Assembly (NCBI GenBank): GCA_964036045.1
Contig: OZ038391.1
Location: 42,295,621 to 42,359,620 of the forward strand
DNA from: Eutreptiella sp. 'Long Island Sound 2002'
Taxonomy: Eukaryota; Euglenozoa; Euglenophyceae; Eutreptiales; Eutreptiaceae
DNA: 64,000 bases
Direction: 5' to 3'
Below the pieces are notes generated by a model. That model was given only the letters and a program-made list of their open reading frames with translations, did no database searches and had not been told where the DNA came from. Position numbers and translations under genes: made by a program. The stretch's first letter is position 1. Every line of letters begins with the position of its first letter. This document shows, piece after piece, positions 1 through 9,486 of this stretch.

Positions 1-390
1 ATGAAGCCCAAATTGGAAAGGGGGGGGGTTCTGAGGCCACCAAAGGGGGTTCGAGGAGTGATTAGGAGCATGAGTCCTACGTCCGAGGACCACTGAGGAC
101 AGGACTCGGCGCATTTCTTACCATGGTCGTCAAACCCTTGGGTACGACCCCTCACGTTGGCGTCTTTCGCCTTTTTCTGAGGCCGCAGCCATTCTCCCAG
201 CGCCGGTCGAGTAGCGGCTCCGAGCCCGGGGCTTCAGATCCGGGACCGTCGGTGCAGAACGCATGCGCTCTAATGCCTCGACCAACCAGAGCCTCCACGT
301 TGGGGCGTGCACAACGGCCGTTAGGGCGCAGTTCGAATGGTCTTACGAATGTTCAGCCACAACGAAGTGGAAAGAAGAGGGCGCTATTTA
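1..390. other. Downstream flank of the PPR gene, no gene seen
   Basis: This is the 3' flank of the minus-strand PPR gene. Overlapping open frames on both strands have no recognisable motifs. No clear polyadenylation signal is seen. Confidence 0.5.
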
Positions 391-810
391 CTACTTCTTC
401 TTCTGCTGCTGCACTCTGCGCTGAAAGAGCAGGGAGTTGGCCGTGTATTCGGTCTCCTCCTCCCGCTCAATCCACGGGGCCCGCTCCGTGTCCCCGTCCT
501 CGGTGCTTGGGATGCCTCTCTCTTTGCCGTCCGTGTCAAACGCGCCCTTGAACCGCCGGTCGCTGTTCACGTTCTCGTGCCGGCGGAGGGGCTGATAGAA
601 CGGCAAAGCGTCGGGATCGGGGTTCTCGTGGAATCGCTCCTCACGGCCCCAGCGCGAGCGGCACAGGGGCTTGGGGCCCAAGAAAGTCTTCTGGTAATCC
701 AAAATGGCGTGCGCCAGCCTCCAGTCCCTGACCCCCGCACAAAGGTCAAGGGCCAGCTTCAGGGTCTGATCCGTGGGCTCCCAGCCCGTGGCCTGATACT
801 CCGCCCAGAC
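391..810 (-). CDS. PPR gene, last exon
   Basis: The acceptor cgacag precedes GTC at 810. The exon encodes 139 residues from VWAEYQATGWEP through a second helical pair (LALDLCAGVRDWRLAHAIL) into a polar C-terminal tail ending QQQKKK and a TAG stop. The tail is acidic and basic by turns (ENPDPD, EREEETEY) and probably disordered. Confidence 0.8.
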   Translation of the reverse strand, partial: VWAEYQATGWEPTDQTLKLALDLCAGVRDWRLAHAILDYQKTFLGPKPLCRSRWGREERFHENPDPDALPFYQPLRRHENVNSDRRFKGAFDTDGKERGIPSTEDGDTERAPWIEREEETEYTANSLLFQRRVQQQKKK

Positions 811-3800
811 CTGTCGGCACGACAGCACGTAAAATGGCATGACGCCCGACCAGTTCAAGGCACATTATGAGTCAGTCCTGCTGAAGTGTGAACCGGACAC
901 CAAAAGATCCGGGAAGTCACACTTCGCTGAGCACCGGGCACAATCGACCACCTGCCAACTAGGAGGGCTACGAGGGTAATGGGGGCCATGAATCGTCACG
1001 AAAATCGCCACTAGCCTCCATTGCTAACCGCCAGCATCCATAACCCGACTACCCCCCCCCCCATAATCCCCCCCCCTTTCATAATTCCCACCTTTGAGTG
1101 ATGATTTCAAATGGTCGAATAATTCCCCCCCCCTTGTGCAGAGGCTATTGCTGCAGGGCATCCTCATTCTCATCTGAAATTTCTGCTTCACCACAGACAT
1201 ACACAAAGTCTTCCAATCCTCGAATTTTGAGTTGGGACATGTCTTGTCCTACATACCCATGGCGTGCAGCACATTCAGGCAAGTTCAGTCGATCTAGCGC
1301 ACACCAGGGACAATGTTATTGGCCCTATCCCTGTTGCACAGCAAAAGAGTCAAATAATTACCCCCCTTAATAATTCCCACCTTTGGCCAGCCAGCCAACC
1401 CTGATTTATTCATGCCCCCGGGGGAATTAATAGGGTGGGGTGGCGGGTTACCAATCACCTGTCATTTGACCACCAATCACAGTCAGGTGATCAGCGGTCA
1501 CAGTCAACCACCAAACTGTCTGCTACTGGAGGTACGGGTGCCATGCGAGGGGGATATATCTTCAAGCAGAAAGGAAGAGAGGGTCTTCGCCTGACAGTCA
1601 TTGTAGCTGTTGTCAAAGCCACTGCTGTGAAACCTGCCTGACGCATGTCGAGGTGTTGCAATGAACATGTGCGTGATGTCGGTACACAGTTTGGGGTGCG
1701 TGGGGTGTGCAGTGTGGGGACATTTGTTGAGTGTCAGCTGTGGAGAAGGCACGCAAAGACATGTCTAAACAACTGTTCACCACAGCATCCGTGGCGCTGC
1801 TACGTTTTTCCCCGGACTCAGAGCATTCGGAAGGCACTCGCAAGATATTCAAAGAGCTGCCACCCCTAGCTGCAGTGGATAAGAATGCAAAACATGCGAT
1901 GCATTACAATGCCTGTGTGCAACAGCGAAAATCGTTCACATTGCTTCAGTGCGCAGCTTACTGGCGCCCTACGGAATGCTGCTCATAGTACTGCTCGTAA
2001 CCACCGCATCTATCCCTCCTCCGACGAGCGAGGGCATCTCCGTATTTCACCCCCTGTCACCCATGTCCAACTGATTGCATGCCCAAAGAAATGTCCCCCC
2101 GCCGGCTGCTAGGGGTAGGGTTACTCGTCCCCCACCCACCCGGTTAGGGTAGGGGTATCCGTCGCCCCTCCCTCCCGGTTAGGGTTGGGGTATCCGTCCT
2201 CCCTCCCTCCCGATTAGGGTAGCGTTGCCGGTTTCCCTCCCAGCGAAAGAGGAGGGGTGCCCGGAGGCACCAACGGCATACTCACTGAGCCTTGATAGCA
2301 TCCGCCCCTCGCCTGCGATCATCCATACATCCACCCATCCCAAGACGGCCCGTAAGCGTAACCCAGCGCGCAATCCAGGTGCTCCCGGATAAGAAGGCCC
2401 TGGGGAGCAGCTGTGTTCACCAAAGAAATCTTCTGCAGGTGCCGCTCACACCGTATCCAACCGCACCCCTTCCTCATCCCCCAAACCTCCGCAGCAGGAT
2501 GTGCGTGACCCCCTCATGATGGAACCCAAGCGCTCCAGAAACGGGGGGCTCACCCAAGGACCCTCTGCAACAGGTGGATATGACTTTGAAGGGGGCCACA
2601 CCTCGAGCCCTTTGCGATACTGCTTGGCACTCAGGCATACGTGCATTAGATTGTGATACGTCTCGATGTCGGGCTCTACCGCAGCTGAGCATAGATCATG
2701 CAGCGTACGCAGCACGAGGCAACCCCACAAACCCATGCGCCCAAGACGTGGAAAAAGAATGGCAATGAGATCAGACGGGTGAGAGGGGAAGAACCGACGC
2801 AACTACCGGGAATGCTTCGCCACCTACTCCCTCCTCTTGCAAAAACAACGGCAGACGCACCAAACGTCGCAGGAACAAGGTCGTTGTTTCGGAAAGACCC
2901 CATGGCACACATGTTGAGGACAGTGCACCTGAAAATGGACCATCTGTGGGTTGGTGCGGCCCACATCCCACACCCGTTCGAACAGCCCACATGCACAGCG
3001 AAGCAAACAAACGGCATTGTCCGGACTGCTGCACCGCTAAACTGATTCGTCCAGCGGGCCACCAGATGTCCCATGTTTGTGTGGGCTTGACTCAGAACTA
3101 CCGCCCGACCTGGGCACCCCTCGATCCTGACGGTGTTTTGCAGTACCCCCCCCCCCCCTTGTCGTTCCCCACCCCAGGGAAGACGGTCCCCCACCACCCC
3201 CTGGGGGACGGTCACCAAGTGACGGTCCCCCACCCCCCCCTGGGGGACCGCACCACCACCGTGCATGCGGGGCATAGAGGGAGCACGTGGCAGTGAGAGG
3301 CGCCGAACAGACACACGGTCGTGCAAGACGGTCTTGCCATCATGGTCATAAGTGATGCGGCGATATGCATCACCGTGCTCCGAATGTCCAACGACCTGCG
3401 CCAAAAAAGGTTCCCCGGTGGAGCGGATGAACATCACACTTGTCCCAGGGGGAAACATGGTTGTGCTATCAAGTTCCATTTCAGCGGAAGTGAGCAAAAT
3501 GTCCTGCCATGAGTGCAAGGGATACAAGTAGCAGTGCCCCACAACACAGTCACCCACACAACAACACAATGAGCCGCAACGAAAAATTTTGGGTTGACCA
3601 AGTGACGGTCCCCCCCCCCCCCCCCCGGGGAACGACAAGGGGTGGGGAACGACAAAAGGGGGGGGGTATGTCCAAGGGAGGAATAGAGGCAGAGTACACA
3701 TGAGTTTGGGTCTGAGTCACGCTGCCACCCAGCGCTCTATGACCGCCAGCCTTGCTGGCATTTTGACTCGAATCTGGGCACCAAATGTTGTGAAGCTAAG

Positions 3801-5917
3801 GCGCATGCCCCCGTCCGCGGGGACGACCACATACCAAAAATATTCAAATGAGATTTGTGAAATCGGTGCATTGCGGGGAGTCAGAATGCCCATTTGTACC
3901 CATTTTACCCAGTCATTCTACGCACTTCTTGACCAATACTTTGCAGAAACCAATTTCTAAAAATGGCCCAACATCCTGGGACGAAGTCCCTCCCACACAC
4001 CCAAGGTGCCAAGGTGCCAACAACAAGGTGCAACAGACCGTCGGCGCACAACACAACCGAAACCCCCATCTCCGTCAACACGCCTGGCACTGGGCGTCGA
4101 TTAAGATGTAGGACCACACGGTGGCCGGGGCAACGGGCGGAAGGCGGTCCTGATTCGCAAACAGCGATGATGAACGGCCATAGGCGGGACTTGCGACGTT
4201 TGTAGTCACGGAGAGGTTTACGTTCCCGTGCTTCATGGGCTCTGCCCCGAGGGAGGTTGCATTAAGACAGGCTGGTCGCCATAGCAGCGCTTTGTCTCCG
4301 GGGGTTTTGCCCTGCACGCGCCGGTGCGCCGCGTTCCGGCACTTGTCCCAACTCCCGCCCCCTCGTCGCTCCAACCCCCACAGCACACAAAGCCCCCGAC
4401 GTTGGAAAAGAGAAGCAGTGCAAGGGGGCATTGCTTGCCCACAGGCTCACCATCGGAGCGCATGTATTGTGCGGAGGAGAGAACATGGGGTGCTCTGGAC
4501 TGAACGTGGGACACCGCAACGTCAGGTGCCCTTTGCGCCCCCGGTGCCCCCGTCTGTGCGGCATTTTCAAGGCATCCTGGGATTTTCGGAGGGCCAAAAC
4601 GGGCCATCACGGGCTCAAAAAGGGCTAAAACTACTTGTTCTGGCATTCCACACGGTCCAGGATCATGTTTGAAAAAATCATATTTTTGCCCCCGGTGGAC
4701 CTCGCTGACCCATTTTGGCACCCCCTCTGGGCCACCTTCGAGGGCTGCGCTGAGGGCCATTGGGTCCCCTCCGCTCATCCCGCGCACCAAACCTGCCTTC
4801 ATCTTGTCGACCACAGCGAATGCCAGTCTCCACTCGTTGGAGGGCGGCTGCCACCGACTTGTGTCCGGTTCAAATGAGAGAATGGCCTCGTTGTACACTT
4901 CGATGTCCATGGCTTCAGTGTCGGCCCCGCGCTGCCCACTGGACACGGCCACTTCGGATGTGGTGGTATACCCAGAGCCCAGGGGCCGGAGTGGACCTGC
5001 GCGGGTCTGCGCGTGCCTGAGGGCCTGTAGAGCACAGCAGTCTGCAACGCATGGCTGCCCGGGCTGGAGGACATTGAGGGAGTTAAACCCAAGTTCAGCG
5101 CCGCTGTGGTCGGGGGGGGGGGGGGTTGGCATAAGGCCTCGGTATCTGATTGTTTGCCTTTGGCGGCGCCTATTGGCCTCTCGCCACTGCTCATTCTGAC
5201 CGGGGGGGGGGGGGGGGGTTGGAAGGAGCGCTGTGGAAACGAGTTGCAGCAATCACAAAAACAAGATTGCTTTGTCAATCACATGTCATGTGCCAATTGC
5301 TGTCGCTCGACTTCCAACGACCGCCAGTTAACTGCCGAGCGGTAGTGAGCATCAACCGTGTGAGGTTAACCCCCGACCGCCAAGCGCCCGGCGGCTGGAC
5401 TTTGTTAAACTTAGAAGAGAAAAATGGGGAAAACCTTGTCCCTTCTGGAAATCCATGAGCACACCTTGGGCCGCAAGCTTGTGGCCATGGTCTTCAACAT
5501 CGCCGCGGGCCTCACTGACATTCAACACACTGTGAAACGCATGTGGACGTGAAGCTTCATTTGGGCAATGGTCGATACCTCTGCCCCATCATCCCCAATC
5601 TGAGCGTCGCACAACGCCGTCCTCGTGTCGCGCGTCGGTAGTTCCATGGAGGTACGGGGAGGAAGTAGCTGCAAGTGCCCGCACATACAAGAGGGTGGCA
5701 GAAAACCGTGGCCAGCATCACCAGCGTCCGTAACGAAAGCAGTAAATCCACAATTGCGCACTCTGGGATGTCAATACAAAAAAAAATTGCAAAATTCGGT
5801 GGAACCCGCTGACTGCAGCCAAGCACTTCAAAAGAAGCACCCAAAGTAAACGAAAAAAAATTGCGCACCTTCAGTGCCAGGACTCCGCTCGTCCACCAGT
5901 CCTCAGCTTTGTCACTC
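391..5917 (-). CDS. Pentatricopeptide-repeat-like protein gene, 3' part (4 exons)
   Basis: Exons on the minus strand are 5917-5869, 5024-4736, 2684-2602 and 810-391. Each junction is GT-AG, and phases agree through all three joins. Joined segments give about 280 residues of helical-repeat protein. The first two exons yield a motif with KAEDWWTSGVLALK, then EVYNEAILSF...W...LAFAVVDKM. Across exons 2-3 is PDIETYHNLM...YRKGLEVW, then DQTLKLALDLC...W..AHAIL. This W/AL..M...G..PD..TYN.L pattern is that of PPR proteins, which bind RNA in plastids or mitochondria. The protein ends in a charged tail rich in Arg, Glu, Gln and Lys before the stop at 391. The N-terminal exons were not found; they must lie between 5918 and 12411 or be unrecognisable. 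A related helical-repeat family is the alternative. The family call is inferred from motifs only. Confidence 0.75.
1040..1400. repeat. Repeated C-run / AATTCCCACC motif
   Basis: Near 1050-1095 a C-run after TA is followed by CATAATTCCCACCTTTG. Near 1355-1385 the arrangement TTACCCCCCTTAATAATTCCCACCTTTG recurs in the same orientation, with another aataattccccc near 1118. This is probably a short dispersed or tandem repeat lying in the last PPR intron. Confidence 0.45.
2108..2247. repeat. Telomere-like 35-bp tandem repeat
   Basis: About four degenerate units of roughly 35 bp, each starting with GGTTAGGGTAGGGGTATCC or a variant and ending in CCTCCCTCCC. The TTAGGG core resembles telomeric DNA, but the array is interstitial and lies in the last PPR intron. 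Confidence 0.7.
2602..2684 (-). CDS. PPR gene, third exon seen (83 nt)
   Basis: The acceptor gctcag precedes 2684 and the donor is CTCGAG|gtgtgg. The exon encodes the end of a split Ala codon, then AVEPDIETYHNLM through YRKGLE, the first two-thirds of a PPR motif. The motif is completed by VWAEYQATG at the start of the last exon. Confidence 0.8.
3144..3668 (-). mobile_element. Short TIR element, C-rich ends, encoding a Tudor-like domain (copy 1)
   Basis: The left end is TACCCCCC (C-run) then TTGTCGTTCCCCACCCC. The right end is the inverted GGGGAACGACAA twice, then GGGGGGTA. The 525-bp body carries the motif CCAAGTGACGGTC near both ends in direct orientation. Between them lies a minus-strand reading frame for a Tudor/SH3-like domain. 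The element sits inside a PPR intron. Boundaries are drawn at TA on both sides, which could be a TA target duplication. No transposase is present, so copies would depend on factors from elsewhere. Confidence 0.6.
3270..3479 (-). CDS. Tudor/SH3-like domain reading frame in TIR element, copy 1
   Basis: A Met at 3479 (MELDSTT) or 3458 (MFPPG) opens MFPPGTSVMFIRS, then LAQVVGHSE, ITYDHDG and VRRLSLPR. The pattern of a small beta-barrel (PGxxV, A.VVG, Y...G, RL) matches the protein of the second element at 27.1 kb (MFSPGDHVRYHS, LATVVGP, IRYIRPGG, LSRLEAV). The frame stays open past the element end, so the true C-terminus is unclear. Function is unknown. Tudor-like folds often bind modified peptides or nucleic acid, but that is family knowledge, not shown here. 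Confidence 0.5.
4736..5024 (-). CDS. PPR gene, second exon seen
   Basis: The acceptor ctacag precedes GCC at 5024, and the donor is CGAAG|gtggcc at 4736. It encodes 96 residues plus one base, ALRHAQTRAG through LSAALE, with the PPR-like core IEVYNEAILSF and LAFAVVDKM. A SSGQRGADTEA linker precedes the core. Phase 0 entry and phase 1 exit match both neighbours. Confidence 0.7.
5100..5222. repeat. Paired G-tracts in PPR intron
   Basis: Two G-runs of about 14 and 16-17 bases flank roughly 80 bp in the intron between the first two PPR exons seen. Both runs are followed by TTGG. They are part of the window-wide pattern of long G/C homopolymers. Confidence 0.6.
5869..5917 (-). CDS. PPR gene, first exon seen (49 nt)
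   Basis: A good polypyrimidine tract ends in cctcag just before 5917. The exon contributes one base of a split codon, then SDKAEDWWTSGVLALK, and ends CTGAAG before gtgcgc. It is kept because phase and the PPR helix pattern (KA..W..G..ALK) fit the next exon. The small size leaves some doubt. Confidence 0.55.
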
Positions 5918-8461
5918 CTGAGGAGGGGCACAAGCACCGTTCATACTGCACAAATTTGTTGTTTTGTAGCCCCACCAATGAGCATCGCATACCTCATGAA
6001 CCTTTTTGGGGGCTCAAAGGTCGGCACTGATTGACTGAATAGACAGTTTCAGACAATAGTCCTCGCCTTGGCCTGTGCCGTCTTGGTGTCCCTACAGCAC
6101 AGGGGATTCAAAGTGGCCTCAAAGCATTCTCCAAACAGAGAAAGGTTGGCGGTGTTCATTTTGGTTTTTTGCCGTAGGTTGCATGTACTTCTCTTTTTTT
6201 GGATGTAGATCGCAGGCGCTTTTTTTCTGTGTAGGTCGCATTGAAAAAAAAAGGCGTTAATCGCATGCACTTTTTTTATATGTAGGTCACGTTGAAAAAA
6301 AAAAGTGAAGATCGTCTACTTTTTTTGGGGGCGTAGTGGCGCAGGTTGCATACCCATCGTGCACACAGCCTGCAGCAAAAAGAATGAACGACTTAGGGGG
6401 ATTTGTCGCACGGTGCGCGCACGGTTCAATGTTTTTGGAATATGCACCCAGCTTCTGGCCCGTTGAACAGCCCCCACAGAACCACACCCAGGGTCCCAAT
6501 TTCTGCACCCTGCAGCCCTTACTGGCATACCAGGAATTCTTATTTTTTGTTCTGATGCTTGTCACAAGTCCCAGGGTCCTAATTTCTGCACCTTGCAGCT
6601 CTTGCTAGTAAACCAGAATTGAACTGAAATTCTCCACGAAGACCTGGCGTTCCAAAGGTCAGGTTGCAAGCATTTTAAGTTTATCTGGTTGTACAGAAAC
6701 AGGGAAATTATGCCTCGCCTGATGCATAAAATCCTTCCCCCACACAGTAAAGGGTTGTGCCCAAGCGGGAGGGGACAAGACGCACAGAGAGGGGTTTATT
6801 TTCAGTGCAGTCTCCACCACGTTCTCTCAGACCCTATGAGTGCCACGGCGTCGTCTCACACCCCCCCTTGTGGGCGAAGAACCCCTCCCCTCTTACCGTA
6901 GCACTCAGCCAACAGAATGCACCGTTGAATAGAAAGAAAGAAAAATTTTGGAAAAGGAATTTTTCAAAAAGGGGGCAACCAATGGTCAACCAACAGCTGA
7001 ATAGCTGTCCTGCATCCACAACAACCATGAAGAACCCAATTTTGTGGAAAAAAATCAGGCGTTCTGGATCTGGGTAATAAACAATACCCAAAAGTATGCA
7101 CGGTGCATGCACGGATCAAGCAACACCACCTTATGCCTGGCACGAGGCTACCTGCCTGCAAGGCAGCCAAAACAGCACAAGAGCTGCATGCTATTGCTCG
7201 TGCAGAGGAATCGAGGGACATTTGAGTTGACCTGGAAAATAGTGGGTCCATGATGGGATTCACTACTCCTATTACTAGTCCCCAGTCAATCTTATGTGTA
7301 AGAAATTGCTTTCCAATTGAATTCCTCAGCAACCACCTGTGGTGCCTTGCCCTGTGTCTGCTTTCCGTTGAACGGCCCGTGCAGTGCACACACGTCGTAT
7401 TTTGTTGATCAGTTAGGTTGGTACAGTTAGGTTGGTACAGATGGCCGTTTTACCATTCCAAAACATCTGCAAGCTGCCCAGCCACAAAAAGTTCAGCTGA
7501 ATTTCAGGTTATCTCATATGGGAGGGGCCATAGGCAGTCCCTTAGTCACGACATCAGTAGTGATACCATAGCATGCAAGCCTGCCAATCCCTAGCTCGTC
7601 CTCAGCAGAGCCATGTGCAAAGGCAAAGAGAAACCACACCCATCATGTCTTCATTATGTTCCCGCTATGGACCCACTGTGCATCCACTATGTGCTGATTA
7701 TGGGGAATCCTTGCACTGCACGCCCACTGCGCGCCACTTTTAGACTACACTCTCCCCACGAAGAACCCCCGGACCAACCCCTTCCAAACTCCCTCAAAAG
7801 TAGTCTACCCAAGCTTGTCTACTAAACACGATCTTAGATGTAGCAACTCGTGTGCACAGTGCGGCACAGTTGCAGAATCCAAAGCGTACACAAGGTTTGT
7901 TGGGGAAAGGACAAAGGGAATTAAGCAATAGTCACTTGTTACATGTGTGAGTGTCAATGTAGTCTATACCATACATCAACTGAGACTTATCACACATGGA
8001 TAAGCCAAGGTTTAGAACGAGGGCAACAAAGCGCGCACGCATCCCCATCATCACAGTTAGAGCCTACCTTGGAATTCACTTAATGCCCCTTGGATCTTTT
8101 GGGCCCTTTGCGATCCCAAATGAGAACACCACCAAGGGACAACGGAAAAATCCAAACCCTGTTGCCGAGACTATCAATTGCAACTGTGACTTTATCTACA
8201 CAAGTTGTATCCTTCAGATTGAAGAGGACATCACAAAGGGCCATGAGGTTGAGAGGGACATCTTTTGCGGCTTGTCGACGGGCTTTGTCCAATGTATGGG
8301 ACCAAAACTTGGCTGGCCCCTTTGCCGGCGGGGACCGTTACAGGGGAGCATTACGGGCTGCTTCTTGTTCGGCAAAAGGGGGTGAAGATAAATGAAAATG
8401 GTGACATTCCAAATGCCATATCTCCAATGCGGAAGAAGCAACCCAAAAAAAAACCTATTAA

Positions 8462-8530
8462 ACGATAATGATGTCCCTAGTATCACAAAATGTGGGTTTC
8501 TAATACCACTAGACACCCAAATAGTTGCAC
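8462..8530. repeat. Dispersed repeat shared with 26.1 kb
   Basis: The core AATGATGTCCCTAGTATCAC followed by aaaatgtgggtttctaatac is repeated with few changes at 26112-26155. In both copies the complementary strand reads (R)NP(H/Y)FVI(L/R)G, so the repeat may be a decayed coding fragment of a transposon. Confidence 0.55.
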
Positions 8531-9422
8531 CGTGTGCGCAGTGCGCTAAGGCCGCCCCCTATGTGCCCACTATGTGCCCATTAATTTTCCTGTCGTATAA
8601 GCCAGTATGTGCTGCAAAAAAACCACCGTTGTATAAGCCAATATGTGCTGTAAAAGAAAAATCTGTCAAATGGCTTCCCCCTTCAACCCAAAACAACTGA
8701 GCTCACCACTGGAAAACCAAAACATGGAAACCCAAGACACCAGCAGAACACCACCACCCTCCCTCCGTTCCGCCCTCCCTCCCGAACCATGGTAGCCGGC
8801 TTGTTCAGACCGGAATTTAGATACCCCTTCCCCCAGCACCCCTTCCCCCCCGGTCCTCGTTCCCTGATCTTGCAGCCCCCCCTCCGACCTTGGGGCTGGC
8901 AAAGAGCAACGGCATGGCACAGCAAGAAAATCACATGCAAGCTGATCAAATTGATGCAGAAAGCCCCTGGACAAGATTGCAACCCTTAGGCAATGCGGTC
9001 ATTGTACAAGGGTGAAGCAGGTCCATGAAATGATGTGGTAGTGCATGGGGATCACTGCCCTCTCAGTCTGGCGCAAGATTGTAGATTTGAAAACACACTG
9101 GAGCTTGAGCTTCAGCTTCTGCTTGAGCTTCTCCACTTATTAATATAACACCACACATATATTCTGCCCCCGCCACCTACAGCCTCTAGCCTATGATGGA
9201 ACTGGAGGTTCACCAGCACTGCCACCGCAGAGGCTGCAAACCCGTGTAATGACGAGATGGCATCAGCAGCACTTGGCGAGCCTGTGCCAACAGGCTGCTG
9301 CTCGCAATTCAAGATTCCGTACTAGCAATGGCCCCAGATGATCATACTGTGCACCGAATCTAATGGGACAATCCTTTGCTTGTATTAGGAGGAAGGCATT
9401 TGTTCCAACAAGCACCAGCAGA

Positions 9423-9485
<63 letters not shown>
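9423..9485. repeat. Compound microsatellite (AC)n(AG)n
   Basis: About 14 AC units run directly into about 17 AG units. Confidence 0.95.

Positions 9486-9486
<1 letters not shown>

Noticed and set aside
2108-2247. Chromosome end
   Set aside because: The TTAGGG-like units are degenerate, interrupted by CCTCCC blocks and surrounded by gene sequence.
2676-3701. Minus-strand 341-codon open frame as one gene
   Set aside because: It runs through the TIR element ends, G-runs and the PPR intron into the third PPR exon in the wrong frame. Only the Tudor-like part is supported.
4233-4735. Continuation of the second PPR exon to 4233
   Set aside because: The reading stays open but loses PPR character after GAAG|gtggcc, and only that donor gives the right phase for the next exon.
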